A stretch of 64,000 bases of DNA from an uncultured Lactobacillus sp. (lineage in GTDB: Bacteria; Bacillota; Bacilli; Lactobacillales; Lactobacillaceae), in the NCBI GenBank assembly GCA_937874695.1, contig CALNAJ010000013.1, positions 40,487 through 104,486 of the forward strand, in the 5' to 3' direction. Positions 1 to 7,576 of the stretch are shown piece by piece. The position numbers and the translations under genes were made by a program. The notes below the pieces were generated by a model. It searched no databases, was not told the origin of the DNA, and worked only from the letters and a program-made list of their open reading frames with translations. Position 1 is the first letter of the stretch. Each line of letters opens with the position of its first letter.

Positions 1-1891
1 CTAACGTCTTCTGAACCTTCTGCGGCTTCTCTTGACGACCGATCAACAATAGCCGTAACGTATTTAGGACGGCAATCAGCGTCACACCGACATCGGAGAA
101 GACTGCCCACCACATGGTTGTGATGCCAAAAGCGGCCAGCGTCAGGAAGAGAATCTTGATGCCGAGGGCAAACACAATGTTTTCCCAAACAATCTGCTTG
201 GTCCGTTTGGCAATCGCAATCGTCCGCGGAATTGCCAGGGGATCGTCATTCATCAGCACCACATCGGCCGATTCAATGGCAGCGTCAGAACCCAACGCGC
301 CCATAGCAATCCCCACGTCGGCCCTGGCTAAGACTGGCGTATCGTTTAACCCATCACCGACGAATGCCAGCTTTTCTTTAGGCCCTAACTGGGCTTTCAA
401 AGCCCCCATCTCAGCCACCTTATCCTGTGGCAGTAACTCTGCTTTAACCGTATCGATACCGATCTGTTGGCCCACAGCCTGGCCGACCTGGCGATTATCA
501 CCGGTCAACATGACCGTATGTTTCACGCCGTCCTGCTTCAGTGCGCGCAGTGCTGGCACCGTGTTTTCCTTAATCGCATCAGCAACTTCAATAGCCCCCT
601 GATACTGGCCAGCTAACGCAACGTAGACCATGGTTCCGGTCGTACTGCTTGGCAAGTCAGCCGTTACACCAACTTGGCGCATTAACTTGGCATTCCCCAC
701 GTAAAGTGGTTGTCCACCTTGTGTAGCCTTCACACCCAGCCCCACCAGTTCTTCGGCGGTCGACTGATTGTCGGTACTCAGACCAGCCATCGCCACAATC
801 GACTTGGCAATGGGATGCGGCGAAGCTACCTCGGCAGTTGCCGCCAACTTAATCAAGGCCGGCTTACTGAGACTGACCGGTGCCACGTTGACCACGGCAA
901 ATTCGCCGCGCGTCAGCGTTCCCGTCTTATCGAAGGCTACCGTTTTTACCTGATTCAAGGCTTCCAAATAGTTGCTGCCCTTGATGAGCACCCCACTGCG
1001 AGAGGCCGCACCGATACCGCCAAAGTAACTGAGCGGCACGGAGATGACCAGTGCACAGGGACAAGAGATCACTAAGAAAATCAGCGCCCGGTAGAGCCAG
1101 TCGGCAAAGGGTTGGGCAAAGAACAGCGGTGGCACAATGGCCAATAACGCCGCCATCCCAACGACAGCAGGGGTATAAACCCGCGCAAATTTTGTAATAA
1201 AGTTTTCAGTCTTCGTCTTCTTATTAGTGGCATCCTGAACCAACTCCAGGATTTTGGCCACGGTCGAATCTGCGTAAGCTTTCTCGACCTGGAGCTCGAT
1301 CACGCCATTGCTGACGATGGTCCCACTCAACGCCTGATCACCAGCGGCGACCATAGTCGGCTTGGTTTCACCGGTCAGTGCCTTGGTGTCCAGGTAGGTC
1401 TCCCCACTCGTGACCGTGCCATCGGCGGGAACCTTTTCTCCTGGCCGCACGATGAGCGTGTCCCCCACCTTAATCTGATCCGGTGTAATCTGCTGCGTAT
1501 GGCCGTTGACTACTAGGTTCGCGTAGTCGGGCCGAATCTTCAGGAGCGAGGTGATGGACTGCTTAGACTTGCTGACGGCAGAATCCTGGAAGAACTCCCC
1601 GATGCGATAGAACAGCATAACCGCAACAGCTTCAGGATACTGCTGAATCGCCAAAGCACCAACCGTTGCAACCGTCATCAAGAAGGCTTCCCCAAAGAGC
1701 TTGCCGTTAAACAGATCCTTCACGGCATCCACGAGGATCGGGCCCCCCACGAGCAGGTACGCCAACAGGTATAGCCCAATTGTAACCGCTTTCAATAATG
1801 GTAAGAAACCGGCAATGGCGAGGAGCAACATACTCCCTAAGATCATGGCTAAGTTACGTTTGGTCTCTGCTAATTTTAAATATTCCCGCAT
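1..1891 (-). CDS. Heavy-metal-exporting P1B-type ATPase, 3' end cut by window edge
   Basis: The protein pumps soft divalent metal ions (Cd, Zn or Co class) out of the cell using ATP. I translated it from the reverse strand: an ATG at 1891 follows a strong AGGAGG site, and the frame is still open at base 1, so only the last few residues are missing. Visible landmarks are membrane helices at the N terminus, the actuator motif TGET, the transmembrane metal site SCPCALVIS, the phosphorylation motif DKTGTLT, an HP dipeptide and the hinge GDGLNDTPVLA. There is no N-terminal HMA or His-rich metal-binding domain. The divergent neighbour is an ArsR-type metal sensor with a dyad operator between them, so metal-induced expression is likely. 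CPC together with the ArsR partner favours Cd/Zn over Cu, but the metal cannot be fixed from sequence alone. Confidence 0.93.
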   Translation of the reverse strand, partial: MREYLKLAETKRNLAMILGSMLLLAIAGFLPLLKAVTIGLYLLAYLLVGGPILVDAVKDLFNGKLFGEAFLMTVATVGALAIQQYPEAVAVMLFYRIGEFFQDSAVSKSKQSITSLLKIRPDYANLVVNGHTQQITPDQIKVGDTLIVRPGEKVPADGTVTSGETYLDTKALTGETKPTMVAAGDQALSGTIVSNGVIELQVEKAYADSTVAKILELVQDATNKKTKTENFITKFARVYTPAVVGMAALLAIVPPLFFAQPFADWLYRALIFLVISCPCALVISVPLSYFGGIGAASRSGVLIKGSNYLEALNQVKTVAFDKTGTLTRGEFAVVNVAPVSLSKPALIKLAATAEVASPHPIAKSIVAMAGLSTDNQSTAEELVGLGVKATQGGQPLYVGNAKLMRQVGVTADLPSSTTGTMVYVALAGQYQGAIEVADAIKENTVPALRALKQDGVKHTVMLTGDNRQVGQAVGQQIGIDTVKAELLPQDKVAEMGALKAQLGPKEKLAFVGDGLNDTPVLARADVGIAMGALGSDAAIESADVVLMNDDPLAIPRTIAIAKRTKQIVWENIVFALGIKILFLTLAAFGITTMWWAVFSDVGVTLIAVLNTLRLLLIGRQEKPQKVQKTL

Positions 1892-1913
1892 CGTACTCGC
1901 CTCCTGAAATTTG

Positions 1914-1933
1914 ATATGAATGGTCGCTCATAT
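1914..1933. promoter_or_regulatory. Candidate ArsR/SmtB-type operator
   Basis: There is an exact inverted repeat, ATATGA and TCATAT, with an 8-nt spacer, in the gap between the metal ATPase and the ArsR gene. ArsR/SmtB regulators typically bind imperfect dyads of this shape, often with ATATGA-like half-sites. Its position just upstream of the ATPase start fits metal-relieved repression. The binding assignment is inference. Confidence 0.6.
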
Positions 1934-2033
1934 GTATATGCTCATCATAACATATCTAAAAGGCGTGTCAACTGTTAAAGTGGCCAAACTTGCACCGGTC
2001 TTTTATGATAAAATGATAGCTATGGTGACTAAT

Positions 2034-2339
2034 ATGGAAAAACAAAACAATCAGCTTCCCACAACCGCAGAAATTAAAAAGAGCGTTGACCTCTTTAAAA
2101 CCTTTGGTGACGCAACCCGCTATCAGATTCTCTCGTTACTCTACCAAGGAAGTCGCACGGTCAGCGAGATTACGGCCGTCATGGACGTGTCGCAATCCGC
2201 CATCTCCCATCAGCTCAAGACCTTACGTCAAGCCGGATTGGTTGTCGGCAATCGCGACGGTAAATTCATCAAATACACCCTCGCCGATGAACATATCTTT
2301 GAGATATTCGAATTGGTTAAGGAACATATTCAAGAATAG
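2034..2339 (+). CDS. ArsR/SmtB-family metal-responsive repressor
   Basis: A winged-helix repressor of about 101 residues that should release DNA when it binds metal. The core (TFGDATRYQILSLLYQGSRTVSEI, then SQSAISHQLKTLRQAGLV, then a GKFIKYTLAD wing) is the classic ArsR fold. A longer frame exists upstream, but the ATG at 2034 is the better start because GGTGA lies 5 nt before it and the upstream residues do not look like family sequence. No CXC metal site is present on the recognition helix, so an alpha5-type site near the C-terminal HIFEIFELVKEH (CzrA/SmtB style) is more likely. It is divergent from the metal ATPase and probably controls both genes. Confidence 0.9.
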   Translation: MEKQNNQLPTTAEIKKSVDLFKTFGDATRYQILSLLYQGSRTVSEITAVMDVSQSAISHQLKTLRQAGLVVGNRDGKFIKYTLADEHIFEIFELVKEHIQE

Positions 2340-2349
2340 TTAGACCTCA

Positions 2350-2391
2350 AAAGGCGCGATTTCCCAGTGAAATCGCGCCTTTATTTTTAAC
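2350..2391. terminator. Bidirectional rho-independent terminator
   Basis: A perfect 14-bp stem (2350-2363 with 2369-2382) closes a 5-nt loop, with a T-rich tail on the + side. It lies between the convergent ArsR and matrixin genes and can serve both. Confidence 0.88.
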
Positions 2392-3136
2392 TTTTGGTTT
2401 TCTGATAGACCTGACGTAGCCCCCGGACATCCGCCGGAGACAGGGACATTTTTCCTTGATCCAGTGGATACATGACTGAAGACCGAGCCATACTGTGGTC
2501 GAGTCCCAGCGTATGGCCTAGCTCATGAATCGCCACAGAATCCTTGAATGCCAACGCATAGGTGACATTCAAGCTAGCCGTCGCCTTGTTACGGATAGTC
2601 ATCCCCCGAAAGCTGACCGTCTCTGTGATCTGCGGACCACCACGACCAAGTTCTACGCTGGTCTGACGCCGAGTGACCTTCTTATGGTAGGCACCGAAAG
2701 TGATCTGATTCTCAGTCTGGGCCGCCCTCCCTGCTTTCAGGTGAACGATCCCCGTATGATTATAGACGTGAACTGCGTGGGTAAATGCCTGCCGCTCCTT
2801 AGCCGGTACATTCTTGGCAAAGTGATACTTGTAGGTCCGTTTCAACTGCTGCCCAGCAACGATGGGTTCAATTGGCGTGCCGGTGGCCTGCTTCGTCTGC
2901 TTGTGACTGACCTGTTCCACTTTGACGGCAGATTCCGGTTGTTCAGAACGCGCTGACGCGTCACGACTACCTTGACGTTTCGTCGGTTGCTGGTGACCGC
3001 TAACCCAACGCGTCACACCTGCTTGTAACTGAGTGACCTCACCGGGCACGTTGGCAAATGGCCCCCAACCAGTCTTCGCAACGAGCACTACGACTACTAA
3101 CGCAACAACTATTAGTAATCGCCTGACAACTTTCAC
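2387..3136 (-). CDS. Membrane-anchored matrixin-like zinc metalloprotease
   Basis: A predicted extracellular zinc peptidase of 249 residues. An N-terminal hydrophobic segment (about residues 5-20) acts as signal peptide or anchor. It is followed by a polar, low-complexity linker and a C-terminal catalytic domain carrying HELGHTLGLDH at about 204-214, the HExxHxxGxxH zinc site of matrixins, and a downstream SSVMYP Met-turn. The start is GTG with GGGAGA 5 nt upstream. Matrixin-like proteins of this size are common in lactobacilli, usually with unknown substrates. It stands alone, convergent with the ArsR gene, so its role in surface remodelling is inference. Confidence 0.88.
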   Translation of the reverse strand: MKVVRRLLIVVALVVVVLVAKTGWGPFANVPGEVTQLQAGVTRWVSGHQQPTKRQGSRDASARSEQPESAVKVEQVSHKQTKQATGTPIEPIVAGQQLKRTYKYHFAKNVPAKERQAFTHAVHVYNHTGIVHLKAGRAAQTENQITFGAYHKKVTRRQTSVELGRGGPQITETVSFRGMTIRNKATASLNVTYALAFKDSVAIHELGHTLGLDHSMARSSVMYPLDQGKMSLSPADVRGLRQVYQKTKS

Positions 3137-3249
3137 ACTGATCTCCCTTTCTCAATCCCGTAATCTTGTTCGGGTTAAAACGACCCAATTAGTGTGATTT
3201 TACCTGGGTGTTGGGTGAATAGCAAGGATTTCTCGAAACACAGAGCAGC

Positions 3250-3915
3250 CTATCTCAACATTAAAAGTCGTGAATAAGTTGCCACGACCCTGTCGAATTG
3301 ATTGGGCGCAACGGCCTGGTGAACAGCCGCCTGGTGCGCCGGTACCACTATCTCTTGCACAACTTGGTCAAAGTAGCCGGTAATCAGCCCCGCCACCGTT
3401 TGACCACTGCTCAGTAAGAACTCTCGAGTCAACATTGCCGGAATGATCTGCTGATCCTGCAAGACCATCAACTGCGGTAGCAACGTTGCGCTAAAGCACC
3501 CCGCCGCCTGACCATCCTGGTAAAATTGCTGGAGTCGTTGACTATAATCGTGCCGAACGCGCATAAACTGCTGATAGAGCACGGGATAATCCTGCTTGAG
3601 GTCGCGTAAGAAGACGGCCGTCGTCGTTCCCAGGTAGGCAATATTCGCCGTAAAGGCCTTAGGCAACGCCGCCGCAAATGCCGTTGGTTCAGCGATACCC
3701 GTGGGCACCCGTAAATCCGCCACAAAATCCAGGTAACGCTGTACCATGGCCGTGATCACGCCATCTTTAGACCCGAAATACTGGTACAGTTTAGCCCGAC
3801 TGACATGCATGATTTTGGCCAATTCATCGACCTTAATCCCAGCAAACCCATGAACAATCACGTTCTCCTGAACACTCATAATCATCTGTAGCTTGCGTTC
3901 TTCCTTATCGATCAA
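3250..3915 (-). CDS. TetR/AcrR-family transcriptional regulator
   Basis: A ligand-responsive repressor of about 221 residues. The N-terminal HTH is clear: a helix, then GFAGIKVDELAKIMHVSRAKLYQYFGSKDGVITAMVQRYL. The C-terminal ligand domain is divergent, as usual. The frame opens with TTG at 3915 preceded by an AGAAGGGA sequence; an internal ATG at 3885 is an alternative start. It is divergent from an alpha/beta hydrolase-like gene, and a 9-bp-arm palindrome at 3976-4000 lies in the shared control region, so it most likely represses the hydrolase gene and itself. Confidence 0.88.
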   Translation of the reverse strand: MIDKEERKLQMIMSVQENVIVHGFAGIKVDELAKIMHVSRAKLYQYFGSKDGVITAMVQRYLDFVADLRVPTGIAEPTAFAAALPKAFTANIAYLGTTTAVFLRDLKQDYPVLYQQFMRVRHDYSQRLQQFYQDGQAAGCFSATLLPQLMVLQDQQIIPAMLTREFLLSSGQTVAGLITGYFDQVVQEIVVPAHQAAVHQAVAPNQFDRVVATYSRLLMLR

Positions 3916-3975
3916 TCCCGCCAGTCCCTTCTTTTTTTGCCCATCATACCTTATTTCCGGAAATCAGACAAATTA

Positions 3976-4000
3976 TATTGTTTAGACGTTTTAAACAATA
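3976..4000. promoter_or_regulatory. TetR-type operator palindrome
   Basis: Exact inverted arms TATTGTTTA and TAAACAATA are separated by 7 nt, between the divergent TetR and hydrolase genes. It lies immediately upstream of the candidate hydrolase promoter. Size and spacing are typical of TetR operators. Confidence 0.72.
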
Positions 4001-4015
4001 ATAGTATATTTTATA

Positions 4016-4044
4016 TTGACTTCCGTTAAAATCCAAGCTATCTT
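4016..4044 (+). promoter_or_regulatory. Candidate sigma-A promoter of the hydrolase-like gene
   Basis: TTGACT and TATCTT are separated by 17 nt, ending 36 nt before the ATG at 4081. The TetR palindrome abuts the -35 side. Confidence 0.55.
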
Positions 4045-4080
4045 TAAAGCAGTTAATTCGGTTCGCGAAGGGAGAAACGC

Positions 4081-4977
4081 ATGCTTTCAATTGCCTTGGG
4101 TTTCGTTGGTTTACTGCTGTTAGACTTACTATCTATCTGTCTCTGTCTGGTCCAAGAGAACGTCGCCAGGTCAACTGCATTACCCCGGCCGGTAACAGTG
4201 CCCACCACTGATCAGCAGATCTTCCTAAATCTACCGCGGGAGACTTGGTGTCTCGATACTTGCGATGGCCTATGTCAGGACGCTTGGTACGTGCCGGCTA
4301 CCGGAGCGTCGCACCACACGGTTCTTTTATTTCACGACTTCCGGGCGGATAAAGCTGGTATGGCGGACTATGGTATGCTGTTTCACCGTTTAAATTACAA
4401 TGTCGTCCTCATCGACAATCGGGCGACTGGTCAGAGTGAGGGGAAGTATACCGGTTACGGCTATCTAGAACGCGTCGACGCCCAGTGTTGGATAGATATG
4501 ACGATTGCCAAATTAGGGACCGAGACAGAAATCGTCTTGTTCGGAACGGCCATGGGAGCCGCCATTGTTGCAATGACTTGCGGATTGCCTTTACCGCCTA
4601 ACGTCCGAGCGGCTATCCTGGATTCTTCCTACACTACCGCCATCGACGAGCTACGCTACCAGGTCAATCAAGCTTATCACTTGCCGGCCTTTACGGTTGG
4701 CCTGACCTCAAAGCTCGTCAAGCTTCAGGCAGGCTACTCCCTGGATCAGGCCAGCCCATTGGCGGCTTTAAAAAGCACTCGTCTACCACTCCTGTTCATT
4801 CATGGCGCTGACGACGAGACGACGCCCGTTAAAATGGCTGACGAACTCTACACACACTATCACGGTGCCAAAGAATTCTGTGTCATCCCCCACGCAGCCC
4901 ACTTACAGAGCTACGCCACGGACCGAAAACAATATGTGACGCGGATAGTCGGATTCCTAGATCACCACGCGGCTTAA
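4081..4977 (+). CDS. Membrane-anchored alpha/beta-hydrolase-fold protein lacking the nucleophile Ser
   Basis: A 298-residue protein with an N-terminal hydrophobic anchor (about residues 2-25) and an alpha/beta hydrolase domain. The fold landmarks are HDFRADKAGM, then DNRATGQSEGKYTGYGYLERVD, the nucleophile elbow, FIHGADDETTP (acid residue) and HAAH (catalytic His). The elbow, normally GxSxG, reads G-T-A-M-G here, with Ala at about residue 157 where Ser is expected. The codons are unambiguous in the given sequence (GGA ACG GCC ATG GGA). The start has GGGAGAAA 6-12 nt upstream. The gene is probably repressed by the divergent TetR. It may be a non-catalytic family member or use another residue; a sequencing error would need a change in one specific codon. 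Confidence 0.85.
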   Translation: MLSIALGFVGLLLLDLLSICLCLVQENVARSTALPRPVTVPTTDQQIFLNLPRETWCLDTCDGLCQDAWYVPATGASHHTVLLFHDFRADKAGMADYGMLFHRLNYNVVLIDNRATGQSEGKYTGYGYLERVDAQCWIDMTIAKLGTETEIVLFGTAMGAAIVAMTCGLPLPPNVRAAILDSSYTTAIDELRYQVNQAYHLPAFTVGLTSKLVKLQAGYSLDQASPLAALKSTRLPLLFIHGADDETTPVKMADELYTHYHGAKEFCVIPHAAHLQSYATDRKQYVTRIVGFLDHHAA

Positions 4978-5015
4978 GTTCAATCCGTCTCGCTGCTTGG
5001 CCACAAAATAGACGT

Positions 5016-5070
5016 AAAGAAACAGCATACCTACCGATTGAAACCGGTAAACACGCTGTTTCTTTGATTT
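5016..5070. terminator. Rho-independent terminator between convergent genes
   Basis: An 11-bp outer stem (5016-5026 with 5055-5065) and an inner 5-bp TACCG/CGGTA stem lie between the hydrolase-like gene and the convergent MFS gene, with an A-rich side and a T-rich side. Confidence 0.8.
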
Positions 5071-5117
5071 TAGCTTTTTCGTTTGTTTTTAAAAGGGGCC
5101 CGGATAGTCTGACACCG

Positions 5118-6311
5118 CTATGCCATGACGTCTTCACGAACACGCGGTAACACCAGACCCACAAAAGCCAGCAACATGCCCACGCTGAGGACGGCCATAT
5201 ACCACGGTAGCGTCTGAATGGCGCCGTTGTGCAGCCAACTCATCCCGTAGGTCAGCGCACTGACTAGTAGATAATAACCCAGACTGAACCAGCCACTAGC
5301 GCTTCCCATAACCTCTTCGTAACCAATCAGCGCCCGGTTCAAGGCATTGGGCAACGTCACGTTGAGGCCTAGAAAGGTCAGGAAAATCCCGCCGATCATA
5401 AATGCAGGCTGTTGCCAAGTAGCCGCTAAAATTAAGCCCCCACTAGCCATCACACTGAAGATCAGGCCACGCAAGGCCACCTGTTCCGGTGTCCAAAAGT
5501 TCAACAGGCGATTCACGAGCAAGGCTCCCAGCAGGCTAGCACTCGCTAAGACCAGCCCGAGCCAGCCGTACTGAACGGCCGAGTAGCCAAAGTGAGTCAT
5601 AAAAACAAATGGTGCCTCAGCATAGTAGCTGAACAAGATGCCATTGATGCCCCCGATTAAGAGGCCGTAGCCCCAGACGATGGGATCACGAAGCAGCCGA
5701 CGCACGACCTGCCACTGGTGAACCTGCGGCAAGTGGCCGTCTCGCGGTTGTGTTTCTGGTAAGCAACTCAGAGCGTACAGCCCAACGGCCACAGCCATCG
5801 TAACTAGCGTCGCAAAAACACTGCGATAACCAAAATAGGCCTGCATGACCCCACCGATTAACGGTCCCAGTGCCGGAGCAAGCGCCATCGCCGCACTGGT
5901 TCGCGCAAAGACCTTGGCTCCGGTAATCCCACTGAAACTTTCACGCATGATGGTCTGCGTCACGACCGAACCGGCGCTGGCCCCGAGGGCTTGCACCAAC
6001 CGCCAGCTAATCAGAACACTGAACTGTTGGCTGAAGTACAGACCCAAGTTGCCGACCAGATAGAGGGCAATCCCGGCTAACATTGCCGGACGACGGCCCC
6101 ATTTGTCGGCGAGTTGCCCCCAGAGGAGCACCCCCACGGCAAAGGCCACGAAGTAGGTACTCATCGTGAGTTGTACCTGATTGGCACTCACATTAAAGGC
6201 CCGGCGCAACTGCGGTAGCACCGGAGTAAAAATAGATTCGCTGATTTGTGGAAAACCAACGAGGGTAATCATCAGTCCCAGAGAGGGAACCGATTGACGG
6301 ACGTTTTTCAT
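5118..6311 (-). CDS. MFS drug exporter, Bcr/CflA-like
   Basis: A 397-residue transporter with about 12 membrane segments, expected to export drugs or other toxic small molecules by proton antiport. The N-terminal half has QLTMSTYFVAFAVGVLLWGQLADKWGRRP, the MFS motif A region (GxLaDrxGrrP), followed by a motif C-like GASAGSVVTQTIMRE, which places it with the DHA1 Bcr/CflA subgroup. The ATG at 6311 has a clear TAAGGAG site. Upstream lie a 21-codon leader ORF (6330-6395) and a hairpin whose 3' arm covers the start codon, so translation is probably inducible by ribosome stalling. The substrate is unknown; the leader suggests a ribosome-targeting or translation-affecting compound. Confidence 0.9.
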   Translation of the reverse strand: MKNVRQSVPSLGLMITLVGFPQISESIFTPVLPQLRRAFNVSANQVQLTMSTYFVAFAVGVLLWGQLADKWGRRPAMLAGIALYLVGNLGLYFSQQFSVLISWRLVQALGASAGSVVTQTIMRESFSGITGAKVFARTSAAMALAPALGPLIGGVMQAYFGYRSVFATLVTMAVAVGLYALSCLPETQPRDGHLPQVHQWQVVRRLLRDPIVWGYGLLIGGINGILFSYYAEAPFVFMTHFGYSAVQYGWLGLVLASASLLGALLVNRLLNFWTPEQVALRGLIFSVMASGGLILAATWQQPAFMIGGIFLTFLGLNVTLPNALNRALIGYEEVMGSASGWFSLGYYLLVSALTYGMSWLHNGAIQTLPWYMAVLSVGMLLAFVGLVLPRVREDVMA

Positions 6312-6350
6312 CGTTTTTCTCCTTAGAATTTACTTTACGGAAAAACGTCC
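6299..6350 (-). promoter_or_regulatory. Start-codon-masking hairpin (translational attenuator) of the MFS exporter
   Basis: On the reverse strand, GGACGTTTTTC inside the leader ORF (6340-6350) is exactly complementary to GAAAAACGTCC at the transporter start (6299-6309), an 11-bp pairing that includes the last base of the ATG. A competing 8-bp pairing to 6312-6319 lies between the Shine-Dalgarno and the ATG. Either structure would hide the transporter start until a ribosome in the leader opens it. Confidence 0.62.
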
Positions 6351-6395
6351 TTGTCCGTTTGCGGGGACACACGCCATTAAGCTGTTGAGAGTCAT
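6330..6395 (-). CDS. 21-residue regulatory leader peptide
   Basis: A short ORF encodes MTLNSLMACVPANGQGRFSVK. The ATG at 6395 has AAAGGGG upstream at good spacing, and its stop lies 18 nt before the MFS start codon. Its last codons form the 5' arm of the hairpin that masks the transporter start. By analogy with erm/cat-type leaders, stalling near the middle of this peptide would expose the downstream start. No specific family is recognised. Confidence 0.55.
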   Translation of the reverse strand: MTLNSLMACVPANGQGRFSVK

Positions 6396-6430
6396 GGGTT
6401 TGCCACCCCTTTCTGTTCGATGTTTGATTT

Positions 6431-6459
6431 AGGTTACGGGAAATTGTCAGACTTGTCAA
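6431..6459 (-). promoter_or_regulatory. Candidate promoter of leader peptide and MFS exporter
   Basis: Reverse-strand TTGACA (6454-6459), a 17-nt spacer and TAACCT (6431-6436) lie about 40 nt upstream of the leader ATG. The -35 is perfect and the -10 weak. Confidence 0.45.
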
Positions 6460-6464
6460 CCTCA

Positions 6465-6508
6465 TCAAAAATAGGCCGGCCCGGATATCTATTCCGGATC
6501 GACCTATT
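6465..6508 (-). terminator. Terminator after methionine aminopeptidase
   Basis: A GC-rich stem with AATAGG/CCTATT ends (6470-6475 and 6503-6508) and wobble pairs inside is followed on the reverse strand by a T5 run. Confidence 0.7.
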
Positions 6509-6521
6509 GCTATGTTCGTAA

Positions 6522-7310
6522 TTATTTGAGTAAGTACTTCGCATCCAAGTCATGATCGAACGATGTCAAAATTTTTGGACCCTCATTCGTAATCACAATG
6601 GTGTGTTCATACTGGCAACTCAGGCTCCCGTCAACCGTTGAAATCGTCCAACCGTCGTCAGCCGGTGCGCTACATTCCAAGCTACCCACGTTGATCATGG
6701 GTTCGATCGTAATGGTCATCCCCGCCTTCAACCGCGTGCCATGACTGGCCGTGCCATAGTGCGGAACGTCTGGATCTTCATGCATGGTCGGGCCGATGCC
6801 GTGACCAATGTAGTCGCGAACCACACCATAGCCCAATTGGTTTTCGGCGTAATCCTGAATTGCAAAGCCAATATCGCCGATCCGGTTGCCCACAACGGCT
6901 TGGTCGATTCCCAAATAGAGGGACTTTAACGTCACATCCATTAATTTTTGAACCTCGGCGGAAGCCTCCCCCACAACGAATGCGTGGCAAGCATCGCTCA
7001 GGTAGCCGTGATAATCGATGACCGTGTCAACCTTAACCAGGTCACCAGCCTTGATCAACTCGTCCTTGCTAGGGCAACCATGACAAATCACATCGTTGAC
7101 ACTGACACAGGTGGAGTACTTGTACCCCTCGAAGTTCAGCTCGCCGGGAGTGGCATCGTGGTCAATGATGTATTTGTAGGAAAAATGATCGATATCCCAG
7201 GTCGTCATCCCGGGCTTGATGTAATCTGCTAGGGCGTGGAACAGACCGGCCAGAATGTCGCCGGCTGCTTGCATCCCCTGAATTTCACGCGTTGATTTTA
7301 ATGCTATCAT
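6522..7310 (-). CDS. map: Methionine aminopeptidase, type I
   Basis: A cytosolic dimetal enzyme that removes the N-terminal Met from nascent proteins. The 262-residue sequence shows the creatinase/aminopeptidase fold with the expected metal and substrate residues: NDVICHGCP, KVDTVIDYHGYLSDACHAF (first two metal Asp), YIGHGIGPTMHEDPDVPHY (His), TIEPMIN (Glu) and the last Glu in the QYEHTIVIT strand. No N-terminal zinc-finger extension is present. The ATG at 7310 follows AGGAGG. It is monocistronic, with its own promoter and terminator. It resembles the lactobacillus map type in length and motif order. Confidence 0.95.
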   Translation of the reverse strand: MIALKSTREIQGMQAAGDILAGLFHALADYIKPGMTTWDIDHFSYKYIIDHDATPGELNFEGYKYSTCVSVNDVICHGCPSKDELIKAGDLVKVDTVIDYHGYLSDACHAFVVGEASAEVQKLMDVTLKSLYLGIDQAVVGNRIGDIGFAIQDYAENQLGYGVVRDYIGHGIGPTMHEDPDVPHYGTASHGTRLKAGMTITIEPMINVGSLECSAPADDGWTISTVDGSLSCQYEHTIVITNEGPKILTSFDHDLDAKYLLK

Positions 7311-7354
7311 GTTGCCTCCTGATGGTGAGTGTCATTTAAATTCTGTCTTAAATT

Positions 7355-7382
7355 AGTATACCCTACTGAGGACGGGCTTCAA
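7355..7382 (-). promoter_or_regulatory. Candidate map promoter
   Basis: Reverse-strand TTGAAG and TATACT are separated by 16 nt, about 45 nt before the map start codon. Confidence 0.5.
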
Positions 7383-7576
7383 CTGCAATTGTGACTTTCA
7401 GCGAGAATTCAAGGCTGTGAATAAACCTCAAGGAGGTCACCTTCCTCAAAATCGGTGTTGACAACGTTTTCATCCGATTTTCACACCTGAATATTCAAAT
7501 GAAACGTGTTACAATCAATCTTGCTGTGTCAAGAACGTAATTTACGTAAAAAATTTTAAAAAAGGAGGTTCCTACA

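Noticed and set aside
114..1907. Several + strand open frames over the first 1.9 kb
   Set aside because: They are shadows of the reverse-strand P-type ATPase, whose motifs are continuous through the region.
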